Positions 25,901 through 37,100 of a DNA stretch of 64,000 bases are shown here, one piece after another. Every line of letters begins with the position of its first letter. The stretch's first letter is position 1. Source of the DNA: a virus. A program made the position numbers and the translations under genes. The DNA lies in the IMG/VR virus record IMGVR_UViG_3300027969_000082, positions 1 through 64,000 of that record; one strand, given 5' to 3'. The notes under the pieces are model-generated. The model had not been told where the DNA came from, did no database searches, and saw only the letters and a program-made list of their open reading frames with translations.

Positions 25901-28106
25901 AACCATTACAACTAGTCCTACGAAAAAATTTACAGTAACAGATGCACCTGGTGGTGCAACCGCAGTATCATTAACTGATGATGTAGGTTCTATGAAAATG
26001 GGAGAAGTTGGATGGGATCATGTTAATCCTGGAACTGATCTAGTCCCTACATTTGATTCGACTTCGGTTTACAGTATTGAACCTAGAATTGTATACTCTA
26101 AACCATCGTTCTCAGCCGGCCCTGCTACAATTATATCACAAGCACCAGGCACATCTTATATTGCAATAGCATATGGAAACGGAAAATGGATTGCACTACC
26201 TGACGCTGGCAATGTTATTGCAATAGCATCGAGTGGAGAATTGTTCAATCAAGCATCATTACCGTCTGTAGGCTCATGGAAAGATATTACCTACGGAAAT
26301 GGTTACTGGGTAATTGTGTCATCGGGCGGCTCGGCCCCTGGATCTAAAGTACTATATTCGAACTCTAGCGGAGTTACATGGAAAACATCAAACTTACCAA
26401 CTGCTGGAAATTGGTCTAACGTTGCATACGGTAACGGAAAGTTTGTGGCTATAACTAGTGACGGCACTTCTGCAGCATATTCTACAAATTCTGGAGCTAA
26501 CTGGAACGCAGCAACTGGATTTTCAGGCGGGTTTACCTGGACTGATTTAACATACGGCGCAGGAACATATGTTGCAATTAGCACAAGCGGTTCAGGAAAA
26601 GTTGCATATTCAACCAACGGAACTTCATGGACAGTAATTAACCTGCCAACATCCGGAGCGTCAAATACATGGACCGGAGTTGCCTACGGTAACAGCAGAT
26701 TTGTAGCAATTGGGTCAACCCTTGGCAAAGCAGCATATAGCTTAGACGGTATTACGTGGGCGCTATCATTATATGAAGTGTCTGGTACACATTTAGCGTA
26801 CGGCAATGGAGTGTTTGTAACAACAGGGTACGAGCCATCAAGTGTTCCGACTAGTTTTACTTCTGAAGATGGCATTAGATGGTATAGAAAACAATCTACA
26901 AATAATCTTGCAGCCATCGCATACGGATTAACAAATACATATACCGGAATATTTTTAAGTGTAAAGGGGCAACAGTATGCAGCTACAGTCACCGCCGGTG
27001 CCCAGGCCAAGGCGCGCCCAATAATTTCTACAGAACAAATTATTGAGATAAATGAATGGGACACCGGGTCTAATTATGTATCAGCACCAACCGTATCAAT
27101 ATTTGACACTAACGCAACTATCGAAGCGTCAGTATCTCCGCTATCTGGACTCGGAGTACTATCAAATCCAACATTTATTAATAGAGGTACTGGTTATAAT
27201 ACTAACACTACTAGTATTAAAATTAATGGTGACGGCTATGCAGATAACTTTCAGACTGGACTACGTTTGATACTTAACAATTTAACTAAATTACCCGCAG
27301 CGGGAGATAATATTGCTCTCCAAGGAAATAGTACAATTTACAAAGTAACTGGTGCTGTTGCACTAGACGGTACGGTTGCACCAACAGTACTTGCAAGAGT
27401 TGATATTTCCCCAGCCATGTCTGTAGGATTATCTCCGTCTCATAGCACATCGGTTACTGTAAGATCAAAATATAGTCAAGCTCGTTTAACAAACCATGAT
27501 TTTTTAAACATTGGTTATGGAAATTTTGAAGAATCAAACTATCCAAGATTACCAACTGATACGTTATTATCACCTCAAAACGAAACCGTTGAAATCAACT
27601 ATGGTAGAGTGTTCTATAGCTCTACAGACCAGGACGGAAACTTTAGAGTAGGTGAATTATTCGCAGTTGAACAAGCAACAGGAATTGTAACACTAAGCGC
27701 AAGTCAATTTGGATTAACTGGATTAACTGAGTTACGATTAGGAGGTATTGCAGTTGGCGGAAACGCAGTTATTATTACACAATTTAGTACTGATCAAACG
27801 TTTATTGCTAATAGTAATAATATTATACCAACACAAAAGGCAATTAAAGCGTATTTAACTGCAAGGCTAAGCCAGGGCGGTGCTAACACGTTTACAGGGC
27901 AGTTGATTGCCGGTACTGTGTTAGTAGGCGGCCCTGATAGAATTGCTAGTACAATTCCTAACGGAAATGCAGGCTCAGTAGTAAGAATGCCTAGCAAAGT
28001 TGATATACACGGCTTTGAAGGCGGCGGCTGGGATGGAAACGGCATGGCTTTAATGATCTTCCAACAGAGTTTTGCCGCAGGCGGTGACCCAGAATCTAAC
28101 TGGTAA
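19983..28106 (+). CDS. Giant tail-fibre/adhesin protein (2707 aa): CBM-like repeats, beta-helix, seven-bladed propeller
   Basis: Domains in order: seven CBM5/12-like repeats of about 50-60 residues (W.G.W....Y..G..V.YGG..Y.C...H.S) over residues 1-460; a pectate-lyase-like start (YYVKPEGTDE) with one copy of ERDASYLIDAVIYDL near 582; beta-helix strands (VKTGTYYEELPIVIP; GNSSYGTFGVVAEG) to about 1010; a jelly-roll sugar-binding-like module (NLLKNSNTF..ANW ... GAQLQLGAGLKFYQKT) near 1045-1320 split by a Gly-rich insert; seven to eight 'NPI.FTGTTFGGI...YYI' repeats near 1457-2000; seven 'YGNG.FVAI...YS.DG..W' blades near 2058-2336, suggesting a beta-propeller; and a C-terminal part with DQDGNFRVGELFAV and IIPTQKAIKAYL. 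It is a paralogue of the next protein. Confidence 0.85.
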   Translation: MAAEFKIGRLRYTWKGVWSTGKFFNRDAVVSNQGKTYVCLVPHTSGNFFDDLEHYDPVEGSTPYWSLMLDGTSWKGVWAPSTDYTVGNIVSYGGSLYKRTINAPSGLTFNPANWEVYVTINSSWTGDFLPSTLYKEGENAKYGGNVFKCIEDHTSAGNGVLDYTKWEIAFEGIEFKGEWVSSSRQYKPNDIVKYGPDLWICSVDHSSGLPFDSSTKWSIWLPGIEFGNTWSNTATYQPGETVLYGGYSYVSKSSNNLGNNPASDEDNWSLLTTGYDIKNDWTSGLSYKIGSVVRRNGNLYVAVQDNSAEDPTDALVTTTYNSTGSSGLTLKVASTTGIYAGMIIVGTAFKKGQYVTRVDNLTTLTISQAPYSSITNGDSLDFIGVNGDNWIPIFAGVKWKNRWNAGIAYVINDVAVWVNKTYKCIKTHISSENVRPDADIDNELWIRYLDHDRFNVLNVSGDLILNIDGVNEALTIGTEGFLLKSISGVPTWSNVFRTPNVYYVKPEGTDEITSGATWDNPYKSIKYACDQITAGTENPNAKIILESNRDFLIRELVQWQIFQISGSLAPFSSNVTLDTDKTERDASYLIDAVIYDLIRGSNSQVIAYTLAFFDKEFNYKFATNEIELQVDYFIASLNRLFSTISLVASATPISPLYQTLNNVPSLITQTFGTPGDTQTTTDIESFRTIVITALSAGNTTSIPRENQGVTSTIMVKTGTYYEELPIVIPANTALNGDELRGVVVRPKLVIDRLITRTTTGTNLLTVASTDGMYAGMRVQFDSTNSVNGINTVFGGLERGRNYYIVGAITATQFSVSLTQNGSAATLSNYVGNMYVYGGDALKDMFYCQNGTGIRNMTLTGLLGTLTAENEFLTRRPTGGAYVSLDPGVSPDDTSAWIYRRSPYIQNVSTFGQGATGLKIDGTLHNGGNKSIVCNDFTQIISDGIGIWTTGPDSLCEAVSVFAYYAYAGYFAEDGGRIRATNGNSSYGTFGVVAEGYDANETPSTGSVNNRYYEAEATPFSSLGAQAEILKLQFSHAGEHYYTETTNLLKNSNTFTGANWTTDSNVTLIQSIVSPYNVSEAWIASGTTSGTNSSYLYQNTTIAPSGKQYTAVVGANYGPGGGSAATFDITVTSTEYIVAVNNGGSGYVATNQILILGSQLGGLDNINDLLITVETLISGTSINTVSHEGTVPAGSLQPYTASIFCKKGSSNIIDVVATFSGYSSASSYISYNFNTKAVTPGNLTGGLVPTTFSATPVSNSDNWYRLSFEFYDVSGLNDALQIRLYPRGQTGNTAYTLIYGAQLQLGAGLKFYQKTNLGQYTAYANIDVIGAGTGVEVVADEVRSNGIYQTRLLEVNSVTGGNNYLLSSNNGQNGDTTSITIAASDVAGPKEYLGMRLFINSGTGAGQYGTISYFDTSTKIVSMLKESFDQITITETESSTDTFIIGDLDDINTLYVDQPIQFTPTIFTTTISRISQSSVNVILTTGGIINEITVVSTARLAVDMPITFSGVTSGGVTSNFTYYILSIIDNQKIQVATTVGGAVVLLTTGNATMQLNYPDGTSYINASTTNMDVNLPIYFTGTAISDITAGTTYYINDILSSTEFTISTDLILPSATNTTYITNVVTVDSTTGLVSLNPIKFTGTTFGGIDINTTYYINHIISAGSLTLSADITSTRASVTSSTSNLVYVQDTSGFVIGNPIVFTGTTFGGIENDKVYYILTINDVQTISITTNSSELNLSVTASSDGGASPDRLTTSSTNNMAPLNPIKFYGTTFGGILTSGTYYINRVFTDNTTTFNVSETIISNIATETVDVSNLITVASTLGFTPNNPIIFSGEVFGGLQSGYVYYVSAVNDATTFTVSALPGGAAVTLTPGTGSIRVRTTSAAVPLTTTTGSMTAITRSGGTPLPLVTGVGDCIVRTTTTSIPLVSAVGTLQGTTTSAKLTLASDGGGMKGNFGVPLIGGISQGTTYYIKTITTSPTKKFTVTDAPGGATAVSLTDDVGSMKMGEVGWDHVNPGTDLVPTFDSTSVYSIEPRIVYSKPSFSAGPATIISQAPGTSYIAIAYGNGKWIALPDAGNVIAIASSGELFNQASLPSVGSWKDITYGNGYWVIVSSGGSAPGSKVLYSNSSGVTWKTSNLPTAGNWSNVAYGNGKFVAITSDGTSAAYSTNSGANWNAATGFSGGFTWTDLTYGAGTYVAISTSGSGKVAYSTNGTSWTVINLPTSGASNTWTGVAYGNSRFVAIGSTLGKAAYSLDGITWALSLYEVSGTHLAYGNGVFVTTGYEPSSVPTSFTSEDGIRWYRKQSTNNLAAIAYGLTNTYTGIFLSVKGQQYAATVTAGAQAKARPIISTEQIIEINEWDTGSNYVSAPTVSIFDTNATIEASVSPLSGLGVLSNPTFINRGTGYNTNTTSIKINGDGYADNFQTGLRLILNNLTKLPAAGDNIALQGNSTIYKVTGAVALDGTVAPTVLARVDISPAMSVGLSPSHSTSVTVRSKYSQARLTNHDFLNIGYGNFEESNYPRLPTDTLLSPQNETVEINYGRVFYSSTDQDGNFRVGELFAVEQATGIVTLSASQFGLTGLTELRLGGIAVGGNAVIITQFSTDQTFIANSNNIIPTQKAIKAYLTARLSQGGANTFTGQLIAGTVLVGGPDRIASTIPNGNAGSVVRMPSKVDIHGFEGGGWDGNGMALMIFQQSFAAGGDPESNW

Positions 28107-28127
28107 AAGTAATAGATAATGATATAC

Positions 28128-28135
28128 GATAAATA
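28128..28135 (+). promoter_or_regulatory. T4-type late promoter (GATAAATA)
   Basis: CGATAAATATA stands 22 bases after the stop of the 2707-aa gene and 22 bases before the ATG of the 3495-aa gene. Confidence 0.6.
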
Positions 28136-28157
28136 TAATATCAAAGGATGAAAGCAA

Positions 28158-31100
28158 ATGGCTGAATTTAAATTAGGTAGAATTAGATTTGTATGGAAGG
28201 GAACTTGGACACCAAGTACCTCGTACTTAATTGACGACGTCGTAAGTAATGGCGGAAAAAGTTATATATGTGTAGTAAACCATACAGCAGCTAGCCTATT
28301 CAATACTGACCTAGATTTTGTACCTTCAAAGTGGAACATTGTATCAGACGGTACTCAGTGGTTAGGTGATTGGGAACCTGAAACATATTATAATCCTGGC
28401 GCTTCGGTCAAGTACGGCGGCCTAGTTTATATTTGTAAAACAGGACACACTTCAGCTACGTATGAGGTTCCAGACTTTTTAGGCTTAGAAGACGACTTAG
28501 GAAACTGGGAATTATTTGCAGAAAGTTTTGACTGGAAGGGTCCATGGAACACTGCTACTAGATACAGAATTAATGATTTTGTATCTTACGGATCAACAGT
28601 ATATGTTTGTACAACAGGACATCTTAGCGATGCATCAACTGTTACATTACCAGCATCTGCATTTACAGTTAGTGCAGGTACTGCAACCCTTACCTACGCA
28701 CCACAAAATGTTGCCCCGTATGCAGTTGGCTCAACCGTAACACTTGCGGGATTTACACCAACTCAAACTAGCGGAGTAGTTAACACAGTCAACGCATCAT
28801 TTACAGTAATAACTTGCACAGCAACACAGTTGACATTTGCATTAACTGGAACGTATGCTAGTTCTGTTCTTGGAACAGTAACTGGTACAAGCCAATTAGG
28901 ATTAGAGACAGACTCGTCAAATTGGGATATATTTAATCAGGGTGTCATTTACTTAGGTGACTGGAGTGGATCCGCAGTTCGATATAAAGCAAATGATGTG
29001 GTAAAATTTGGAGCTAATCTTTGGATATGTACAGATTACCATACCTCAAGTGCGTCGTTTGATCAAACAAAATGGGATATTTTTGTTGAAGGTTTTGAGT
29101 TTGAAAACTCATGGAATAACTCTACTAATTATCAACCAGGTGATGTTGTTACATACGGTGGTTATTCTTATATTGCAAAAACAATTAACGTAAACAAACA
29201 GCCAACAACAAATGCAGCTGACTGGGGTGTATTTACTACCGGGTTTAATTTTGTTGGCGAATATAATTCACTAACAAATTATAAAGTAGGGGATGTAGTG
29301 CGAAACGGCGGCTACACATACGTAGCAGTTCTAGACAGCGTAGGTCAATTAGTATCTAGCGGAACTTATTGGTCACTACTGAACAGCGGATTTAGATGGA
29401 CTAACACTCCGCAAACATACACAGAAGTTGCATCTGTTACTACAATAGGAACTGGTGCAGGTGCAAAATTTAATGTTATTAGATCTGGAACAGTATATAC
29501 AGTATCTGTTGCAGGCGGATTTGCAGGTAGTGGATATTTTGCTAACGATCAAGTAAAAATATTAGGCACCGTCGTTGGCGGCATTTCACCAGCAAATGAC
29601 ATTACTATTAATATATTAACAGTTTCAGCCGGAGGCGTTGCTACCATTAATTGGAGCGGTGGTTCATCTACATGGACAACAGCTACAGCATATGTATTAG
29701 GAGATACTGTTTACTTCGGCGCCAATAGTTATGTATGTGTAGCAAACCATACTGCGTCTACCCCTAGCAGACCAGATAATGATACTACGGGCGCATACTG
29801 GAATTTATTAGCAGCTGGTTCTGAATATAATATCCTAACCACAACTGGTGACATGGTATATTATGGAACTAACGGCCCTACTAGATTGCCAGTAGGATTT
29901 GACGGTCAAGTTTTACGTAGCCAAAATGGATTTCCAATTTGGGCCAACTACGGATTAATTAACAATTTAGTGTATGTTGGTCCTCTAGGTAAAGATATTG
30001 CGTACCCTGATGCCGGCGCAACAATTGACCAGCCATGGAAAACCGTAAGATTTGCTACTAAGCAAATTGAAGAAGGGTACTTAACTCCTAACGCTAAAAC
30101 AATTTTAGCTAAGAACAAACAGTTTATAATGAAAGAAATTACCAATTGGGTAATTTATACATATACTGTAGATATCACAGCAGCAGATGATGCTAGTGAT
30201 AGGTTTACCTGCAATGATACAAGTAATTTAATATTGAATATGCCAATCGAATTTACTAGTACATTAGGGGGTGTAACAGCTGGTCAAAAATATTTTGTAA
30301 AATCAATAGTCGGATCAGAATTTAGTATTTCAGAAGCTTCTGGCGGTGCAACTAAACAATTAACAGCCGGCACTGGATCAATGACTGGAACATTGTCCTA
30401 CGATCATGATTTCTGTGAAAGAGATGTAGGCTTAATTGTAGAAGCAGTTAAGTATGACGTTTCACATGGTGGAAATATGAAAACTACTGCCGCTGCAAAA
30501 GCGTACTTTACTGCTGCAGGTAATACATATATTAATAGCAATTTTGGCGCACAAAAAACACAAACAGTTGCAGCATATACCTATCTTGCAGAACTATTTG
30601 ACAATGTGTTAAATAATGCCCCATTTAGGAATTATCAAGTTTTTAATGGAATTACAAACGGTGTTACACAAATTGTAGACACCAGCTTAACTGTTGAATC
30701 TGGAGTTGTAGATAGAGTATATGAGTTAATTAGTATCATTACCGATGCTATCACAATTGGATCAGCGACTGCTATCCCTCCGTCAATTAATCCCGCAACT
30801 ACTATTAGTGTTAAAACAGGAACATATGATGAAGTATTGCCGATGGTTATACCAGAGTATACTGCCATTGTAGGCGATGAACTACGTAGTACAATTATTC
30901 AACCAGCACCTGCAAACGGATTATTAGTAAACGATAAAGAAAAAACAACAACTGCACTGAATAGAATTAATTCTATTGCAAGCAATCTAATACAAAATAT
31001 TACAGTTAGCCCAACTAGTGGTAATACAGAAGTACAACAATATGTTACAGGATTCAAAGGCGACCCAACTTTAACTACAGCAGTTGATGACAGAGCAACT

Positions 31101-34100
31101 GATATAAGTGATATATTAGCTGGCGGCCTTAGCAGCATTCCTGCTCTAATTATTCCAGATCCAGTTGGATACGATTCTGCATATGCTGATGCTAGAGACA
31201 TGCTTGTATCTAACAAAGCATTTTTACAACAAGAAGTTAGTGCATGGATTGCTTCTCGTATAGCAGGTAACTTTGCTCCTTTTGTTGGATTTGTCTACAG
31301 TGGTACAGGGCAAACAAAATGCGAACGCGATGTAGGTTACATTGTTGATGCACTACGTTATGACTTAACATATGGCGGCAATCTTGAGACATTAGTTGCA
31401 GCTCGTTCTTTCTATTCATTTGGTACATTTGTAGAAACTGGGGAAAAAGATCAAGCACTTGCAGTATATGAATACTTAAAGTCTATTATTGGTTATATTG
31501 CCGAAGGCGATAATGGTTCGTGGATTAAAACACCAAGTAATCCGCTAAATCAAGACGATTCGTTAAACCCTGGTTCTGCAGCAGCAGGCATTTTCTTAGA
31601 AGAAAGACTACAAGAAATTATTGATACAATTGATACAGGTACAGTACCTGACGCAATTGAACCAAGTACATCGTGGGTAGACAGTGACAATGTTGCAGCA
31701 AAGGCAGCAATGCAAACTCTTAAAGCCGGCATACAAGCTGGAGCAATTGAGTATATTAGTACTTCATACCCGTCTCTTGTATATGATACTGATGTTTGCT
31801 ATAGAGACGTAGGGTACATTGTTGATGCTATCTCTTATGACATTATGTTCGGTGGTAACTTCCGCTCTATTAAAGCAGGTATGTCGTACTATAGAGGTAC
31901 ATCATCGACCCAAACCGTAATTACAAGCCAGCTTGCACAAACAGAAGCAACAATTACATATATAAACACTGCTTTACAACAAATTACAGCAGGTTATACA
32001 GGGTCAGTTGGAAGCACAACAGCAGTTTCTAGAGTTGAGACTAGCGCAAATGTTATGTGGGATATTGTAGCAAGTGGACTTGGAGCAGTACCAACACTAG
32101 TATTGCCAAATCCTACCGGGTACGGATCATCCTTAACACATACTGCATATGCAGTAACTGGTAACACTTCTGGCGCAACTACAACGTATGATTATGCTAG
32201 AACACAAATTGTTCAAAACTATGCGTTCATGAGGGCTGAAATTGCACAATATCTAAATGTGAACTATAATGCCGTATGGGTTGCGTTAGGAGCCACCGGC
32301 CAAGCTGGGTGTGCAAGGGATATCGGTTATATCTTAGATGGTATTCGTTACGATATTACTTACGGTGGAAACACACAAAGTTTAATTACAGGAAGTGCAT
32401 ATTATTCTAACTACTCACTAACTATTCAAACAGGCGAACTTACTGCAACTATCGCAGCATATACTAGACTAAAGACTATTATTGGACAAATTGCTACAAA
32501 GACTAGCGTAACAGTTACCCCTGGAAACGTAACACCACAGATAACAGCTGGTAGTGCAGGTAATGCATATAGCGCACTGTTTGCACAAAATAGAGTGCAA
32601 GATATTATTGATTGGATTTCTAATGGCACTGCAAATTCAACAGTAAAGCCTGCGTTAACATGGGCTAGCTCAGATTTACAATCTGCATATGCAGCATTAC
32701 AAGATAGAAAAACAGAAATTCAATCTGATGTTGTATGGTGGGTTTACAAAAATCATCAAGATTTAAACTTTAACGAAGACACATGCTCTAGAGACTCAGG
32801 CTACTTAATTGACGCACTAAGCTATGACGTTATTACTGGTAGTAATTTTGCTGCAATTACGTCAGGGCGAGCATACCTTAGAGGAACTACCTCAGCTCAA
32901 CTAGTTGCAACAAGTCAACGAAAAGCAGAGCTTGGATCTATTAATTTCTTAAAGTATAAAGCTAAACACATTGCCGCAGTTGGTGCTGTTGCACAAATAG
33001 ATGCATTGATTACAGACATTACCGGTTACATTAATGGCGGATCAATCCCTAGAATACAGTGGACTAATCCATCTACTATTGCTAGTGGATATGCAGCAGC
33101 AAATGTATTGTTAATAGATAATACAGAATTTATCAAAGCAGAAATTGCAGCATGGATCACAGTTCAAATTGGTCTAAGTACGTCTGGATTTGTAGGGCTA
33201 GTATTTGACAGCGAAGCTTGCCAACGCGATGTTGGCTACATTGTTGAAGCATTACGTTACGACTTAACTTATGGTTACGGCATCGGCGGCACTGGAAATC
33301 TTGCAACACGTATTGCAGGACTTGCCTACTATTCAGCATTAACGAGTGTACTACAAATTGACTCGGGCGATAAGACTGCTACACTTGCTGCATACGCAAG
33401 ATTAAAAGCTGTAGCCCAAGATGTTATCAAAGATGTTGCAGTTACTCCGTCTGCAGGCAATACAGTAACACAAGTTAGAGCAGTTACCGGACAAACAGCA
33501 GGTACTTCTACAGAAGCTACTAGCTTAGGTACTCTAGTAGATGTTATTACAACTACAATTAATAATTTAGGTAGTGCTCCAGCATTGGTAGCTCCTGGCA
33601 CAGGCTGGGTCACTACTGCATATGTTACTGAAAATAATTCGTTGCAAACAAATAAAGCAACTATTAAAGCCCAAGTAACAACGTTTATTACAGAAAATTA
33701 TCCAAATTTAAATTACAATTCTGCAACTTGTGAAAGAGATGTAGGGTACATTATTGACTATGTTGGATACGACATGTTATTTGACAGTAATTATCTAACA
33801 ATTACTTCTGCTAGAAGTTACTACCGAGCACAAGCTTCATTAGTAATTGGTGAACAACGAGATGCTACTATTGCATCATTTAGATATTTAAAAACTCTAA
33901 TGCTAGCAATTGTAGAAGGTAATGCAACGGTTAGACGCAGAGTCAAAATATTAATGGATATCATTATTAACACAATGATAAATGGTATTGGTTCAACTCC
34001 GGAAGTAACCGGAACAATAACTTACAAAAATGATGTTGGCCTATATAAAGGTGCTGAAGTTCTAAGGGCAAATAAAAACTTCTTAGCAGCAGAAGCAACA

Positions 34101-37100
34101 GCGTGGATTACTCAAAGTTATGGCGGTACAGTGACATCAGTTACTGCATCTACTGATAGATTCACTACTAGCTCTGCACACAATTTAACAGCAGGCGATC
34201 CGGTTATATTTTCTGGAACACTTATTTCAGGCAGCGGCATTGTAGCTAGTACCGTATATTATGTACTAGCTACCCCAACTACTACAACATTTACTATTAC
34301 AGATTCAGCAATTGAAACAACTGCACATAATGTAACAGCAGATGCGTCTGGCAGCATGACTGTACGTTATGCGTTCGATGATACTTCTTGCAAGCGCGAT
34401 ATGAAAGAATATATTGAAGCTATGATTTATGATTTAAGCTACACTGGTAACTACAAATCATTGAGAGCAGCTGAATTATATATTAATGCAGTACGTGGGT
34501 CTAAGCAACAAAATATGTTCTATGTTAGTAACGCTACCGGTTTACGTAATTGTACGTTAAACGGATTAAACGGAACACTAAGTGAAGAAAATGATTACGG
34601 AACTAAACGCCCAACTGCTGGCGCATATGTTAGTTTAAATCCAGGATTTGGGCCAAACGATTCAAGCGTATGGGTTAATACACGCTCGCACTACTCGCAA
34701 AACGTATCATTATTTGGAACAGGTTGTACAGGAGCCAAGATTGACGGAGCATTGCATGCCGGCGGTAATCGCTCAATGGTTAAGAATGACTTTACTACTA
34801 TTATGAGTGATGGTTTTGGTGTTTGGTGTACTGGTGCTAACTCACTAACAGAACTTGTTTCAGTGTTTAACTACTACGGCTACGCAGGCTACATGGCAGA
34901 ATTAGGCGGACGTATTCGTGCAACAAACGGTAACAGCTCATATGGTACATATGGTGTTATTGCCGAAGGTACTGATACGTACGAACAACCAATTTATGCA
35001 GTTGTAGATAATCATGCTCAACAATCGGTAGTTACTGATACTATTACAGATTCAGCAAATACTATCTACAGAATTGAATTTTCAAATGCTGGTACAAATT
35101 ATACAAACGTAGACATTGGAATCAGCGGTGATGGTGTTAATGCTACTACTATCGGGGACGAGTTCCGTGATGGTGGAGTATTTGAAACTCGATTAATTGA
35201 CCTAGACGACGGCAACGGGTACGGCGGCACAAACTATGCAAATGCTATTAATGCAGCGCAGGGCGGCGATGTTGGTTATATTACTATTGCAGCTACTGAC
35301 ATCGCTCTAAGCACTGCGTATGTTGGAATGCGTATTCAAATTAGTGCAGGCACTGGAGTAGGACAATATGCAAATATTCTAACGTATAATAGCGGTACTA
35401 AAATTGCCACTATTTACAAAGATAGTTTTACAGCATTAACAGTATCAACAACTACAGATACCGGCGACTTTGTCAACGTTGCGTCAAATGCAACATTGTA
35501 TGCTGACATGCCAATCTACTTTGTTGGAACAACATTTGGTAGCATTACTGCTAACACATTGTACTATGTCAAAGCATTAACCGGAACTACTCAATTTACT
35601 GTATATCAAAATACAACTACAAAAGCACAGATTAATGTAACAGGTGGCAGCGGAACAATGTCTATCTATGCTGCTGGATGGGATCACGCAGTTCCTGGAA
35701 CTACGTTAGTTAACAGTTTGGATTTATCTTCAAGCTATAAACTTGAACCAAGAATTAGCTATACTGCTCCTGGATATACAGCAACAGCAAGATCTATTCA
35801 AGCAGTTGCTTTCTCAGCAGCAACATTTGGTAATAACAGATATATTGCAATTCCTACAAGCGGAACAAGTACATCTTACAGTTTAGATGGAAAAACTTGG
35901 ACTGCTGGCGGAGTACTAAGTGCAAGCGCAAGCTGGGTTGACACAACATATGGCGGCGGACAAGGTGCAGTTGCAACTGCACTAGTAGGCGGCCTTGGCG
36001 GCTCCGGTGCAGTATTACAGGCAGTTATGGGAGTTGTTAACAGTATTGGCGCTCCTGGAATTGACCAAATTGTTAGTGTTACTATTATTGATGGCGGTTA
36101 CAACTATACAACACCTCCAACAATTGTGTTTACACCAGTTACAGGCGGCGCTGGCGCTGTAGCGTCCTGTACTGTACTAAACGGAAAAATTGACAGTATA
36201 ACTGTTGAGATTAACGGCTCTGGATACAATGCCAAACCAACAGTGTCAGCTGCAACAGACAGAGTAACAAAACTTACTGTGTCAACTTGGGGGAGAGGAT
36301 ATACTTCAGCTCCAACAGTTACAGTTAGCCCTCCAGTGAGCGCAACAGTGTGGAGCTCTTTAGGTAGCGCAACACAAGGAACTTATTACTCATATGTAAA
36401 CACTGGTGTTATTCCGAGCGAAACTAATTACTATCTAGCAGGAGCAACCGGAACATTTAGTTCAACTGCTCCAACTTTTACTAGTGGAACTGGCAGCTCA
36501 GGTACATACGGAGTAGGCTTAACATATGTTGGATCTTTAGCAACAGGTACTGCTGTATTGAATAACACTGGTGTAGGATCTATTACTATAGGCGCAACAG
36601 GCGGGCGTGGCTATACTAGCAATCCAACTGTGTCTATAGTTGATACTACTGCAAAATATGTTGCTATTGCAAGTGGTGCAATAGGAACTTCCTACTTGCC
36701 AACAAGTGCTGCGGCTAACGCAGCATGGTCTACAGGAGGAAATCTTCAAGCTGGATTTACCGATGCTGCCGCAATAACATATGGTGGAGGCTTATTTGTT
36801 GCAGTTGGAGGTACTAACAAAGGCGCATCTGCACCGTTAAGTGCAGTAGGCACTACCTGGACTGCTAGAACATTGCCAACAACTAGCGGAACTTATTCTG
36901 CAATTACTTATGGCAACGGAACATTTGTTGCAATAACAACAGGGGCTCAACTAACTGCCTATAGTACAAACGCTACAACGTGGACACAAGGCGGAAACCT
37001 ACCAACTTCTACCACATGGAGTAGTATTGCATATGGTAACGGACGATTTGTTGCTATTGCTACTGGCACACGGAGTGTTGCTATTAGTTTAGACAAAGGT

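Noticed and set aside
22804-27270. Plus-strand out-of-frame frames inside the 2707-aa gene (22804-23049, 27052-27270) as signs of a frameshift
   Set aside because: The main frame is continuous and aligns with the 3495-aa paralogue across these places, so there is no frameshift to repair.
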